Shown: positions 9,445-18,583, counted from the stretch's first letter. The stretch is DNA of 64,000 nt from an uncultured beta proteobacterium (GCA_903832285.1 CAILAY010000009.1:1-64000), one strand, 5' to 3'. Numbers and translations are program-made. Notes: a model not told the origin generated them from the sequence alone.

Positions 9445-10869
9445 ATGCACGCATCTGCCCTCTCTAAATCCACCAGCTCGACCCAGCGGCTGCGCGCCGC
9501 GCCCACCGCCATGCTGGAAGCGCTAAAGAGCCGCTTCGGCGCCAACTGCTCCACGGCGCTGGTGGTACGCGAACAGCACGGTCGCGACGAGTCGCCGCTG
9601 GCCGCGCCGCCGCCCGAAGCCGTGATCTTCGCCGAATGCACGTCCGACGTGGCCGATGCCGTGCGGCTCGCGAGCGAGTACGACATTCCCGTCATTCCCT
9701 TCGGCGTGGGTTCTTCCCTGGAAGGGCATCTGCTCGCGGTGCAGGGCGGCATCAGCATCGACCTGGGTCGCATGAATCAGGTGCTGCGCGTCAACGCCGA
9801 AGACCTGACCGTGACAGTGCAGGCGGGCATGACGCGCAAGCAGGTGAACGAGGCGGTGAAGGACACGGGCCTGTTCTTTCCGATCGACCCCGGCGCCGAC
9901 GCCACGCTGGGCGGCATGTGCGCCACGCGCGCCAGCGGCACCAACGCCGTGCGCTACGGCACCATGCGCGAGAACGTGCTGGCGTTGGAGGTCGTCACCG
10001 CCAGCGGCGAGGTGATACGCACCGGCACGCGCGCAAAAAAGTCTGCCGCCGGCTACGACCTCACGCGCCTGATGGTGGGCAGCGAAGGCACTCTGGGCGT
10101 GATCACCGAAGTCACGATCAAGCTCTATCCCTTGCCCGAGGCGATCTCAGCAGCCGTGTGCTCATTCCCGAGCATCGAGGCGGCCGTGCGCACCACCATT
10201 CAGATCATTCAGTTGGGTGTGCCCATTGCACGCGTGGAACTGATCGATGCCAACAGCGTGCGCTGGGTGAACAAGCATTCGCACCTGAGTTTGCGCGAAC
10301 AGCCGCTGCTGTTGATGGAATTCCACGGCTCGCCCAGCAGCGTCAAGGAACAGGCGCAAACGGTGCAGGAGATTGCCAACGAGTTTGGCGGCCAGTCCTT
10401 CGAATGGGCTACCACACCGGAAGAACGCACGCGTCTTTGGACCGCGCGCCATAACGCCTACTTTGCTGCGATCCAGTCCAAGCCAGGTTGCCGATCCATC
10501 TCCACCGACACCTGCGTACCGATTTCAAGATTGGCCGATTGCCTGCTCGACTCCGTGGCCGAAGCCGACGCCAGCGGCATTCCCTATTTTCTGGTCGGCC
10601 ACGTAGGTGACGGCAATTTCCACTTCGGCTACTTGATCGACCCCAACATCCCGCAGGAGCGCGAAATCGCCGAGCAACTGAACCAGCAACTGGTGGCGCG
10701 CGCCCTGTCCCTGGAAGGCACCTGTACGGGGGAGCACGGCGTCGGTCTGCACAAGCAGGACTTCCTTGTGACCGAAGCCGGAGTCGGTGCCATCGCCATG
10801 ATGCGCGCCATCAAGCATGCACTCGACCCCAAAAACATCATGAATCCGGGGAAGATATTTAGCTACTGA
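9445..10869 (+). CDS. FAD-linked 2-hydroxyacid dehydrogenase (D-lactate dehydrogenase/GlcD type)
   Basis: 474 residues from the ATG at 9445, chosen for the AGGA about 9 nt upstream; an upstream in-frame ATG at 9397 would add 16 unusual residues. The N-terminal FAD-binding-4 (PCMH) domain has PVIPFGVGSSLEGHL near residue 80 and DPGADATLGGMCATRASGTN near 145. The C-terminal FAD-oxidase domain has HVGDGNFHFG near 385 and the flavin-contacting GTCTGEHGVGLHKQ near 425. Family members oxidise D-lactate, glycolate or other 2-hydroxyacids and pass electrons to quinone or cytochrome. No glcE/glcF partners are adjacent, which favours a stand-alone D-lactate dehydrogenase. Confidence 0.87.
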   Translation: MHASALSKSTSSTQRLRAAPTAMLEALKSRFGANCSTALVVREQHGRDESPLAAPPPEAVIFAECTSDVADAVRLASEYDIPVIPFGVGSSLEGHLLAVQGGISIDLGRMNQVLRVNAEDLTVTVQAGMTRKQVNEAVKDTGLFFPIDPGADATLGGMCATRASGTNAVRYGTMRENVLALEVVTASGEVIRTGTRAKKSAAGYDLTRLMVGSEGTLGVITEVTIKLYPLPEAISAAVCSFPSIEAAVRTTIQIIQLGVPIARVELIDANSVRWVNKHSHLSLREQPLLLMEFHGSPSSVKEQAQTVQEIANEFGGQSFEWATTPEERTRLWTARHNAYFAAIQSKPGCRSISTDTCVPISRLADCLLDSVAEADASGIPYFLVGHVGDGNFHFGYLIDPNIPQEREIAEQLNQQLVARALSLEGTCTGEHGVGLHKQDFLVTEAGVGAIAMMRAIKHALDPKNIMNPGKIFSY

Positions 10870-10936
10870 AACTTTGCGGTTCAAAAGCCAGTCACCGTCC
10901 AAGCGACGAAGCGGATGCACGCGAACCCCATGACGT

Positions 10937-10971
10937 GCCACCCTGACAGCCGCAACCGATGCCGGGGTGGC
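10937..10971. terminator. Hairpin between the convergent FAD dehydrogenase and small secreted protein genes
   Basis: GCCACCC at 10937-10943 pairs with GGGTGGC at 10965-10971 across a 21-nt loop. It lies between two convergent genes, where a bidirectional terminator is expected. There is no clear T run, so the call is weak. Confidence 0.35.
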
Positions 10972-10997
10972 GACTCGACGTAAGAGTTACCCCGGCT

Positions 10998-11438
10998 TCA
11001 GGGGCGAGCGTCGCCCTCTTTGCGATCGCGCTGGTCGCGGTGATCCCGTTGGTCGCGATCAGAATGCCCGGATTGGCGATGTTCTCGACGGTCACGTTCA
11101 GCATCGCGCTGGTGCTGCTGATAGCGCTCCTTCACCCATTTTTCCTGCACAAAATAGACGGGTTGACCGCAAGCGTTGTAGCGTGCGCAATGCCTGGCCC
11201 AGTTCTTCTGGTGTCCTGGCGGCACATACAGATAGATGGGTTGCTGCTGCACCGCCATGGGAGCCGGCGCAATGATCACGGGCTGAGGATAAACCACCAT
11301 CGGTGGTGCCACGTTGCCGATGTTGATGCGGCCGTAGACACCGGGTTGGTTGATGTCGATCGAGACGCCGACGTTGGTGCCGGCACTGGCTGAAGCGGCG
11401 GCACCGGCGACGATAAGCAATGCTGCAAACTTGTTCAT
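10998..11438 (-). CDS. Small exported protein with charged C-terminal tail
   Basis: 146 residues. The ATG at 11438 has AAAGGA 6-7 nt upstream and opens a signal peptide (NKFAALLIVAGAAASASA), so it is preferred over upstream starts. The mature protein has a Pro/Gln/Val-rich part with YPQPVIIAPAPMAVQQQP, a short block with two Cys (ARHCARYNACGQPVYFV), then a tail made largely of Arg, Asp, His and Gln. Similar small periplasmic proteins are common in Burkholderiales but have no assigned role. The two Cys could form a disulphide. Function unknown. Confidence 0.7.
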   Translation of the reverse strand: MNKFAALLIVAGAAASASAGTNVGVSIDINQPGVYGRINIGNVAPPMVVYPQPVIIAPAPMAVQQQPIYLYVPPGHQKNWARHCARYNACGQPVYFVQEKWVKERYQQHQRDAERDRREHRQSGHSDRDQRDHRDQRDRKEGDARP

Positions 11439-11590
11439 GATGTCCTTTCGATGGTACGAACCCGTACACAACGCCGTTGGCGGCTGCCGCGACGACGGCA
11501 GATTCAATCTGATACACATCTTTACCAGCAACGCTCAGGTCCGCCATGAGTGGTCAAAACAAGGCCGAGCTGCGACCCGCGACAGACGTT

Positions 11591-13378
11591 TCAGTCCGCC
11601 AACTGCTGCATCGCATACAACCGCTGGTAGATGCCATGATGGATTTCCATCAGCTCGGTGTGCGAGCCCTGCTCGTCAATGCGGCCATGGTTGAGAACGA
11701 TGATGCGGTCGGCATCGCGGATGGTGGACAAACGATGCGCGATTGCGATCAGGGTCACGCGCCCACGCAGCTCGTTCAGCGCGACCTGCACGATTTGCTC
11801 GGTCTCGGAATCAATGTGTGCCGTGGCCTCGTCCAGAAACAAAATGCGCGGCTGCGCGGCCAGCGCGCGGGCAATCGCGATCAGCTGTTTTTGTCCGACC
11901 GACAGTCGCGCACCGCCTTCGCCCAGTGGCGTGGCGTAGCCCTGCTCCAACCGCATCACAAAGTCGTGGCAATGCGCCGCACGCGCGGCAGTCTCGATCT
12001 GCGCGTCGCTCAAATGTCGGCCCATGGCGATGTTCTCGCGCACGCTCGCGGCCAGCAGGAACGGGTCCTGTGGCACCAGCCCCACGTCGGCGCGGAAGTC
12101 CTCGTCGCTGAAACTCGCCAGTGGTGCGCCGTCGATGGCGATGCGCCCCGACTGCGCCGTGTAGAAGCGCAGCAGCAGACTGAGCAGCGTGGACTTGCCG
12201 CTTCCGGTGTGCCCCACCACGCCGTAAAACGCACCCGCAGGAATGTCCAGATTCAGGTCGCGCAGCACCGGGTGCTGCGCGTCGTAACCAAAGCTTAAAT
12301 GCCGCAGACTGAGCTGCCCCTGGGTGATGCGCTGCGCGCCACCCACGGCCTGAGGACGAGTCTCCTGCAGCAAGGTGTTGACGCGCGAGGCCGCCACCAC
12401 TGCCTGCTGCAGTTGGCTGAACTGCAGCGTGATCTGGATCAGCGGATCGACCACGCGCCCGATATAGCTCACAAACGCATACAGGATGCCGACCTCGATG
12501 CCCGCCAGCTGACGCTGGCCAAAGGCGTCAATCACGAGCACCAGCAACAGCACATTGATCAGGTCCAGCATCGGGCGCAGCAGCCAGGCGTTGGCGCGCA
12601 ACTCGGCCACCCGCGCCTGGTAATGCTGTTCGTTGGTGGCGGCAAAACGCGCGCCAAAGCGCGCTTCGGCATTGCTGGCCTGCAACACCGCCATGCCCGA
12701 AATCGATTCGGCCATCTGCGCGTTGATGTCGCTGCGCTTCTCGCGGGCACGGGCCACAGCCGGTGCGCTGGCGCGCTGATAGAACCAGACGATCACGACT
12801 GCGGCCGGAACCAGCAGCAGCACGATCAGCATCAAGCGCCAATCGAGCCAGGCCATGGCCGTCATCGCACCGAGCACCACGATGGAGCTGTCAAGCATGA
12901 CAAACAACACCTGGACATAGAGGTTCTTCACCTGCTCGGTGTCGTTGGTGACGCGGCTCACCAACTGGCCCGTGATGGCCTTGTCGAAAAAGGCCATGGG
13001 CAGGCGCAACACGTGGCCGTAGACCTGCTCACGCAGGCGCCGCACCGAGCGCATCGCCACGCCGGCAAAGCGCGTGAGTTGGTAGTAGCGCAGCACGCTC
13101 GCTGCCACACCCACCACCAGGATGCCGCCCAGCAACAACACCATGCGCGGCAGATCGAGCTGCCGTGGCAGCAGGTGCTGGTCGATAAGATGCTTGCCAA
13201 GCAGCGGGCCCAGCGCCTCGAGCGCGGCAGCCAGCGCCAGCCAGAGCGTGCCATGCCAGAGATGGCGGTGTTCGGGCGCGGCGGCGCGCATCAGCAGCGC
13301 GACGGCCAGGCGCGTGTTGCGCGGCTCAGTCTGCTGCAAGGCTGGCCTCCAGTTGCTGGTAGCGCCACTGGCTGGCAT
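11591..13378 (-). CDS. ABC exporter half-transporter, second gene (MdlB-like)
   Basis: About 595 residues: six transmembrane helices (residues about 40-340), then an ATPase domain with Walker A GHTGSGKST near 405, signature LSVGQKQLIAIARAL near 505 and Walker B ILFLDEATAHID near 527. The exact start is uncertain. An ATG at 13408 would overlap the previous gene by 83 bp; the ATG at 13378 and a TTG at 13339 are more reasonable. It follows the other half-transporter with overlapping reading frames, so the two probably form a heterodimer, as MdlAB or BmrCD do. The substrate is unknown; lipids or drugs are usual for the family. Confidence 0.86.
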   Translation of the reverse strand: MPASGATSNWRPALQQTEPRNTRLAVALLMRAAAPEHRHLWHGTLWLALAAALEALGPLLGKHLIDQHLLPRQLDLPRMVLLLGGILVVGVAASVLRYYQLTRFAGVAMRSVRRLREQVYGHVLRLPMAFFDKAITGQLVSRVTNDTEQVKNLYVQVLFVMLDSSIVVLGAMTAMAWLDWRLMLIVLLLVPAAVVIVWFYQRASAPAVARAREKRSDINAQMAESISGMAVLQASNAEARFGARFAATNEQHYQARVAELRANAWLLRPMLDLINVLLLVLVIDAFGQRQLAGIEVGILYAFVSYIGRVVDPLIQITLQFSQLQQAVVAASRVNTLLQETRPQAVGGAQRITQGQLSLRHLSFGYDAQHPVLRDLNLDIPAGAFYGVVGHTGSGKSTLLSLLLRFYTAQSGRIAIDGAPLASFSDEDFRADVGLVPQDPFLLAASVRENIAMGRHLSDAQIETAARAAHCHDFVMRLEQGYATPLGEGGARLSVGQKQLIAIARALAAQPRILFLDEATAHIDSETEQIVQVALNELRGRVTLIAIAHRLSTIRDADRIIVLNHGRIDEQGSHTELMEIHHGIYQRLYAMQQLAD

Positions 13379-15068
13379 ACCAGTGGTCTTGCGCGACCAA
13401 TTCGGCATGCGTTCCCGCTTCGGTGACGCGCCCCTGCTGCAGCACCAGGATCTGGTTCGCGTCCAGCACCGAACTCAGGCGGTGGCTCACGATGATCACA
13501 CTGCGGCCCCGGCGGGCGTCGCGCAGGTGGTGCAGGATTTGGGTTTCGGTCTGCGTGTCCACCGCTGAGAGGGCATCGTCGAGCAACAGCAAGGGCGCGT
13601 CTGTCAGCAAGGCGCGCGCAATCGCCACGCGCTGGCGCTGCCCACCGGAGAGCGTGACGCCTTTCTCTCCCACGGGGGTTTCGTAGCCCTGAGGAAAGCG
13701 CAGGATTTCTTCATGAATGCAGGCAAGACGCGCGGCATTTTCAATTTCCTTGCGGGTAGCGTCCGGTTTGCTTAGACAAATATTGCTAGCGACTGATGCC
13801 GAGAACAGGAACGGCTCCTGCGGCACCCAACTGATAGCCCCGTGCAGGGCTTGGAGCCGGTAGTCGGCGAGATCGACGTCGCTCCAGCGCATGGTGCCGG
13901 CGCTGCAGGCGTATTGGCGCAGTATCAGGCGCACGATGCTTGACTTGCCCGAACCTGTGGGCCCTACGATGCCGAGTGTTTCCCCCGCAGGTAGGCGGAA
14001 CGACACGTCGCTCAGTGCGTCCTGTGGTTGCCCCGCGTAACGCAGTTGCACGCCGTCAAAGCACAAGCCACCGGGTACCACGTTGGCTACCGTACCGTGA
14101 TCATCGACCGACAGTGGCGTATGCAAGATCGGTTGCAATCGACCCCAGGCGGCGCGCCCGCGCTCCAGCAATGACAGCACCCAGCCAGCGGCAAACATGG
14201 GCCAGATCAATTGCCCCAGGTACATGGTGAAGGCGGTGAGCGTGCCGATGCTGAGTTCGTCCTGCCATACGAAATATCCACCGAACGAGAGCGTGAGCAC
14301 CGAGGCACTCACCAGCGCGATGCCCACCGCAGGTTCGTAGGCCGCCTCCCAGCGCTGGGCGCGCAAGCTGGCAGCAGCGGCGCTCTCGGCCAGTTCGGCA
14401 AAGGTCTGGGTGCTTCGCGCCTCCAGACCCAGGGCGCGCAGCGTACGCACCCCCGTCAGCGTCTCCTGCACGTGGTCGTTGAGCCGGCTAAAAGCGTTCA
14501 GCGAATCCTTGGACGCGCGGTGGATCTGCTCCGAGATATGCCAGAACGCCAGCGCCATGAAGGGAAAGGGCAGGAGCGCTGCCAGCGCCAAGCGCCAGTC
14601 CACACCCAACGTCATCATCGCCACCACCATCACCAGTGTGAGCGAACCGTCAAAGCCGGCCAGCATGGCTTCGCCGGCAGCCATCTCGACCGCGTCCACG
14701 TCGTTCGTGGCCAGCGCCATCAGATCGCCGGTGCGCTGCGTCTGGAAGAAGCTCGGACCCTGCTGGCACAGGCGTTGATAGAGTTGAGTGCGCAACTGCA
14801 CGCCCAACTGGTAGCTCGCCGCAAACAACTGCAGACGCCAACCGACGCGCAAGAAATAAATGACGGCACCCACCAGCAGCAGCAGACCGAGGCGTTGCAG
14901 CAGGGCGTTGCCAACAAGGCGGCCCGCGGCGAGTTCATCGACCATGGCGCCGACCTGGCGCGGTATGGAAGCGGTGAGCGCCGAAACCGTGGCCAGCATC
15001 AGCGCCGACACCACGTAGGCGCGCCAATGACCGCGGACAAACTGGGCAATAAGGCGCGACAAAGTCAT
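13326..15068 (-). CDS. ABC exporter half-transporter, first gene (MdlA-like)
   Basis: 580 residues with an N-terminal six-helix membrane domain and a C-terminal ATPase: Walker A GPTGSGKSS near 367, signature LSGGQRQRVAIARAL near 475 and Walker B LLLLDDALSAVD near 500. The residue after Walker B is Asp rather than the usual catalytic Glu (LDDA instead of LDEA). Heterodimeric exporters often have one such degenerate site, and the partner keeps the Glu, which supports pairing of the two. It is encoded just downstream of tRNA-Arg on the same strand. Confidence 0.88.
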   Translation of the reverse strand: MTLSRLIAQFVRGHWRAYVVSALMLATVSALTASIPRQVGAMVDELAAGRLVGNALLQRLGLLLLVGAVIYFLRVGWRLQLFAASYQLGVQLRTQLYQRLCQQGPSFFQTQRTGDLMALATNDVDAVEMAAGEAMLAGFDGSLTLVMVVAMMTLGVDWRLALAALLPFPFMALAFWHISEQIHRASKDSLNAFSRLNDHVQETLTGVRTLRALGLEARSTQTFAELAESAAAASLRAQRWEAAYEPAVGIALVSASVLTLSFGGYFVWQDELSIGTLTAFTMYLGQLIWPMFAAGWVLSLLERGRAAWGRLQPILHTPLSVDDHGTVANVVPGGLCFDGVQLRYAGQPQDALSDVSFRLPAGETLGIVGPTGSGKSSIVRLILRQYACSAGTMRWSDVDLADYRLQALHGAISWVPQEPFLFSASVASNICLSKPDATRKEIENAARLACIHEEILRFPQGYETPVGEKGVTLSGGQRQRVAIARALLTDAPLLLLDDALSAVDTQTETQILHHLRDARRGRSVIIVSHRLSSVLDANQILVLQQGRVTEAGTHAELVAQDHWYASQWRYQQLEASLAAD

Positions 15069-15152
15069 GCAGGAAACACCTTGTGCCCGTCGACCCTGGG
15101 CGCTTTGCCAGTAAATCAGGACCCCGACTTGTTGTGTGAATTGAGGATGGAT

Positions 15153-15228
15153 TGGTGCGGCTGGCGGGGATCGAACCCACGACCCTTGGCTTCGGAGGCC
15201 AATACTCTATCCACTGAGCTACAGCCGC
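15153..15228 (-). tRNA. tRNA-Arg (anticodon CCG), intact
   Basis: The minus strand folds as a complete cloverleaf. The acceptor arms GCGGCTG and CAGCCGC pair. The D arm has AGCTCAGTGGATAGAG, the anticodon loop is CTCCGAA with anticodon CCG, and the T arm is GTGGGTTCGATCCC. The 3' CCA is encoded (15153-15155). Bases from the anticodon to beyond the 5' end are repeated exactly at 19068-19111. Upstream there is a possible -10 (AATAAC) at 15253-15258 but no good -35 at 16-18 bp from it. Confidence 0.96.
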
Positions 15229-15232
15229 ACTT
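15189..15232. repeat. 44-bp direct repeat, island left boundary (within tRNA-Arg)
   Basis: This segment, covering the anticodon arm to the 5' end of tRNA-Arg and four bases beyond, is identical to 19068-19111. The two copies are 3,879 bp apart and enclose all the accessory genes. They are read as attachment-site copies of an integrated element, or as the trace of a tRNA duplication. Confidence 0.7.
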
Positions 15233-15311
15233 CGCTGGTTGGCAGCAAGAGGGTTATTCTCGCACACCGTCCAAACGGTTGCCTCGGCTGCCATCTGGCT
15301 TCACAAATATT

Positions 15312-15647
15312 CCCTGAGAGGCCCATGCGAATTGGGACAGGCATTTGGCTATGCGTTGCGGCAATGGGAAACGCTGGTTCGGTACACCGAAGACGGAATC
15401 CTTATGCCCGACAACAACCTGATCGAGTCGGCCATACGCCCGGTTGCAGTTGGCAGACGGTCATGGTTGTTTCTGGGCGCCGAGCGTGGTGGCCATGTCG
15501 CCGCCACCATGTACTCGCTCATCGGTACTTGCCGGCTCAATGGAGTGGAGCCCTATGCCTGGCTTTGTTCTCAAGCGCCTGCCCAATCACCCAGTGACTA
15601 AACTCGCCGAATTGCTTCCGTTTAACTGGAAACGGCTACCGTCCTGA
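15312..15647 (+). pseudogene. IS66-family transposase (TnpC), C-terminal remnant with frameshift
   Basis: The first frame gives GQAFGYALRQWETLVRY and MPDNNLIESAIRPVAVGRRS, which match the C-terminal end of IS66 TnpC (DDE transposase with the conserved DNN and LGRKNWLF region). Near 15575 the match moves to another frame and continues as HPVTKLAELLPFNWK to the stop at 15647. Only about 110 of more than 500 residues remain, with no tnpA or tnpB, so it is a dead fragment. It marks the tRNA-proximal part of the accessory region. Confidence 0.85.
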
Positions 15648-15707
15648 TCGCGGCTATGGCGGTAGCGCTACGATAGGAAGCATTTCAACGCGCCTACCAA
15701 TCTGACC

Positions 15708-16076
15708 ATGCGCCAGCCCAAACTCAACGCAGAGCGAGAACAGCGCATCCTTATGGATATCGTAGTGGATGCGTACGATGAGACCGAAAGGGCGATGGGC
15801 TGGTATTGTTATCTCGAAGAGCAACTTGGAACTGAGTTTCAGGCCCACGTCAGTAGCGAGCACCCGACCTCGCCTTTGCAATGCGGTGAAACGGTGAGCG
15901 TATTGGGCATGGCACCAGACGATCTCTGCCAAGACGACATGCTTGTCTGGATCCGCTGGTCGGATCGCAAGCTGGCCGTGCCTCTGTCACAGCTAACCCC
16001 CCTGGTGGATGACAAGAGCGTTGTCTGTGCTGTGGCTGACTGGCACTACTGGCTGGCACGCGGCTACGAGTTCTAA
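15708..16076 (+). CDS. CcbP-like calcium-binding protein (tentative)
   Basis: 122 residues, acidic, soluble. The run REQRILMDIVVDAYDETERA at the N-terminus, VSVLGMAPDDLC in the middle, AVPLSQLTPL, and the end DWHYWLARGYEF closely resemble, from memory, the CcbP (Calci_bind) family, first known as a calcium-binding protein of Anabaena. The many Asp and Glu residues agree with cation binding. Homologues outside cyanobacteria have no settled role. The gene lies 18 bp before the next one, likely in one operon, on the tRNA-bounded island. Family assignment is from pattern recall, not a search. Confidence 0.6.
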   Translation: MRQPKLNAEREQRILMDIVVDAYDETERAMGWYCYLEEQLGTEFQAHVSSEHPTSPLQCGETVSVLGMAPDDLCQDDMLVWIRWSDRKLAVPLSQLTPLVDDKSVVCAVADWHYWLARGYEF

Positions 16077-16094
16077 ATCAAGGATGGCGTAGAT

Positions 16095-16586
16095 ATGGAC
16101 TGGCACAACCTGATGTCTACTTTGGCCACCCAGGCCTCCGACCTGGAACTGCTGCAGCTTCAAACCGCAGTTGAACATCTGCTCTCGCAACCTGATCGCA
16201 TGATCGCAATCCGTCAGCAACTGCACGTCGGGCAGACGGTTCAATATCTGGACGTGCGCGACAACCGCATGCATGCCGCAAAGGTTATCGAGTTCAAGCC
16301 CGACCAACTCATGGTTCATGCATCCCATGATGGCAAGTACAAATGGATTCGTTACGCCGCCATTGGACTGGATCCTTCAGTAAAGGTTGCGCAGCAGCCC
16401 AAAGAAGTCCTGCCACGCAGAGAAGACTTTGCAGTCGGCGACACGGTGAGCTTCGAGGGGCGCGATCTGATCAGGAAGTTTGGACAGATCTCGCGGATCA
16501 ATCAGAAGACCGCTTCCATCGTCTGCGAGGACGGCCGTGAGTGGCGCGTCTCCTTTGCCCTACTCCAGCGCGTCATGAACGTTTAG
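16095..16586 (+). CDS. Hypothetical protein with two SH3/KOW-like segments
   Basis: 163 residues. After a helical N-terminus (about 1-45) come two short beta-rich segments of the same design: VGQTVQYLDVRDNRMHAAKV near residue 50 and VGDTVSFEGRDLIRKFGQIS near 116, each followed by a strand containing Trp (KYKWIRY, GREWRVSF). This looks like a tandem SH3- or KOW-type barrel, a fold often used to bind nucleic acid or protein. AAGGATGG lies about 10 nt before the ATG. It follows the CcbP-like gene by 18 bp. No function can be assigned. Confidence 0.55.
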   Translation: MDWHNLMSTLATQASDLELLQLQTAVEHLLSQPDRMIAIRQQLHVGQTVQYLDVRDNRMHAAKVIEFKPDQLMVHASHDGKYKWIRYAAIGLDPSVKVAQQPKEVLPRREDFAVGDTVSFEGRDLIRKFGQISRINQKTASIVCEDGREWRVSFALLQRVMNV

Positions 16587-16902
16587 CCGGTCCGCGTAGC
16601 GAACGACGCTCATCCGCGCAAGATGGGGATTACCGGCCAGTTACCTGGCTACCATTTCGATGGTGGTGCTAGTTCGTGAATGAGCCGGTTGACTTGTTGT
16701 CTTTTTCGCAGATTGCGAGTCATACGAGATCGCTGTTCACAAGGAACTCATTCGGAGTTCTTGGAGCGAAGCCGTCAGCGCGACGGCGCTTTGCGTGGCA
16801 CAAGCCTGATAAGTTGTCGACGGCATTCACGCGACTCGGGCATCATGGATCGCGTAGGCACCTTGGTGTGCGGTAGCAGTCGGGCTTTTCGGCGTCGCCG
16901 GA
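16587..16902. other. Non-coding stretch between the hypothetical gene and hipA
   Basis: I see no gene here in any frame with coding character. It separates a plus-strand gene from the end of hipA on the minus strand. No convincing terminator was found. A short reading frame at 16622-16678 (MGITGQLPGYHFDGGASS) looks fortuitous. Confidence 0.5.
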
Positions 16903-18291
16903 TCAGGTCGCCTTGCTCGCCTCCACTTCACGCAAGAACTGGTCCGCATGCCGGTGCATCCCTGCCTGCACGGTATCCCAGACTTGAGCCGGGAAGTTGC
17001 CGGGTAAACGAGCCTGCACTTGAACCAAAGCGGCATCAACGCCGCGGACCATCTGCAGCATTAGCTCCCGGAGCCCCGGCACGCCGCAACGGTTGGCAAG
17101 TGTCACCCAGTGACGCACGCGAATTTCGCGTAACTTGTAATGCGTGTTCTTCGAGTGAAGCGCCATCGCCAATTTGGCGTCATGCTCCGAAATCAGCTTT
17201 GGGCCGTTTCCAATGATCGGCCATGCAGAGATCACGTCGTAAAGCGGAGTCAGTCCGAAACTCCCGCCGCGATGATGGAAGATGGAGAAGTTCTTCGCGT
17301 GTCCGTCTGTGGCGGCAAGCAGCCAGAAGGCCAGTTGCGTCAAAGTGAAGTGCGCGCTGTCGGTGTCGGCTTGGGCGCTGCCACGCAGCAGATCAAGGCA
17401 AGTGCGCATCGAGGGCCCGCCGTCCGACTCATACTTGAGCGTGGGTGCGGTGCCGGTTGCCTGGCACATGTCTTCCTGTGGCAGTCGGGCGATCCAAGCG
17501 TTTTCCGGCGGTGTGAAGCCGGGCGCGTTGTGGGCGGCGGGCTCGACAGTCTGCCAGCGCCGATCAAAACGCTCGATCACCAGCACCTTTTGTGTGCCGA
17601 AAGTGGCCATGTTGGTCACCGCGACCCGTAAACCCAACTCGCCTACGATCTGGGCACACAACCACTCGTTTTCGACTGAATCGGACAGGTCTGCACGCAT
17701 GTTGCCGACCAAGCCCAGGGGCAACTTGAGGATGTGGGTGGTAGGGGTGGCGCCGAGTGGCCGCCGCCAAACCCCACCAAAACGGAGCAGTGCCGTCTTT
17801 TCCTGTGCACCGGCAATGGAGATGCGAAAGTCGCTGTCTTGGTCGACGTCGTCTTGTCGCTGCCCCAGCGGTGCTTTTGAGGTGGTGGCGCGCAAGATGC
17901 GCTCGACATGTTCTTCGTCCAGCGGTTCGGACTCGATGCGGTTCCAGCCGTCGGGGTGCACACCTTCGGGCAATATTTGCACTGCACCTACACAGTCTCG
18001 GCCGATGGCGGTGAGAAGGTCGAAGGCTTGCGTCGACTTGGTCTTGAAGCGCGAACTCAGACGTTTTCGGATGTCCGCGCTGTCTGGCAGGAGGTTTTCA
18101 AAGTAGTTGGTCACCACATCGCCACGGTGTTCGTTGTCGCCGGCCGTGATCGGCAACGATAGCGAAAGTGCGCGCGCTGCGGGCGAGCGCGTCCACAGCG
18201 CGTCATAGCGGAAGGTGGGTACGCCTTGACGAGATGCGGACCAGACGCCGACTAACTCGCCATTCATCCAGATATTTAGTGCCCCAGCCAT
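16903..18291 (-). CDS. hipA: HipA-type serine/threonine kinase toxin
   Basis: 462 residues, complete (E. coli HipA has 440). HipA kinases phosphorylate a translation component, glutamyl-tRNA synthetase in E. coli, and are held inactive by HipB. Visible features are the N-terminal couple domain (NGELVGVWSASRQG), FENLLPDS near 65, the nucleotide-binding SIAGAQEKTALL near 157, and the catalytic segment LLAATDGHAKNFSIFH near 330, with the HipA-type Asp and Asn. LYDVISAWP near 360 holds the metal-binding Asp. The start at 18291 is two bases after the hipB stop, so the pair is translated together. The gene lies on the tRNA-bounded island, as toxin-antitoxin pairs often do. Confidence 0.93.
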   Translation of the reverse strand: MAGALNIWMNGELVGVWSASRQGVPTFRYDALWTRSPAARALSLSLPITAGDNEHRGDVVTNYFENLLPDSADIRKRLSSRFKTKSTQAFDLLTAIGRDCVGAVQILPEGVHPDGWNRIESEPLDEEHVERILRATTSKAPLGQRQDDVDQDSDFRISIAGAQEKTALLRFGGVWRRPLGATPTTHILKLPLGLVGNMRADLSDSVENEWLCAQIVGELGLRVAVTNMATFGTQKVLVIERFDRRWQTVEPAAHNAPGFTPPENAWIARLPQEDMCQATGTAPTLKYESDGGPSMRTCLDLLRGSAQADTDSAHFTLTQLAFWLLAATDGHAKNFSIFHHRGGSFGLTPLYDVISAWPIIGNGPKLISEHDAKLAMALHSKNTHYKLREIRVRHWVTLANRCGVPGLRELMLQMVRGVDAALVQVQARLPGNFPAQVWDTVQAGMHRHADQFLREVEASKAT

Positions 18292-18293
18292 GG

Positions 18294-18581
18294 TTACCAG
18301 TCCGCCTCCGGGACGACGGATGACGTCATTTTGTTGGGAGGACTTGTGCTGTTGGTTGGCAGCGACGGCAAAGGATCCAACGCCATCTGGACGCCGAGCG
18401 CAGACAGAACCTGGAGCAACTGCGCCACGCTGATGGACAATGGGTCGCCCTCAATCCGAGCGATCCTTGTTTGGCTTAAACCCAGGCGGACACCGAGTTC
18501 CGCCTGACTTAAGCCCTGGGTTTTACGTAGCGCCCGTAGGTGGCTCGACAGTTGCGATGGGATTTGTATGAAGTAGCGCAT
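18294..18581 (-). CDS. hipB: HipB-type antitoxin and repressor
   Basis: 95 residues with a lambda/Xre-type helix-turn-helix: LRALRKTQGLSQAELGVRLG then LSQTRIARIEGDP (about residues 17-50). It should neutralise HipA and repress its own operon by binding operators upstream. The Pro/Ser/Thr-rich C-terminal tail (SLPTNSTSPPNKMTSS) resembles the flexible, protease-sensitive tails of such antitoxins. The ATG at 18581 has no Shine-Dalgarno sequence and lies only five bases after a strong -10 box, which predicts a leaderless mRNA. Confidence 0.92.
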   Translation of the reverse strand: MRYFIQIPSQLSSHLRALRKTQGLSQAELGVRLGLSQTRIARIEGDPLSISVAQLLQVLSALGVQMALDPLPSLPTNSTSPPNKMTSSVVPEADW

Positions 18582-18583
18582 GC

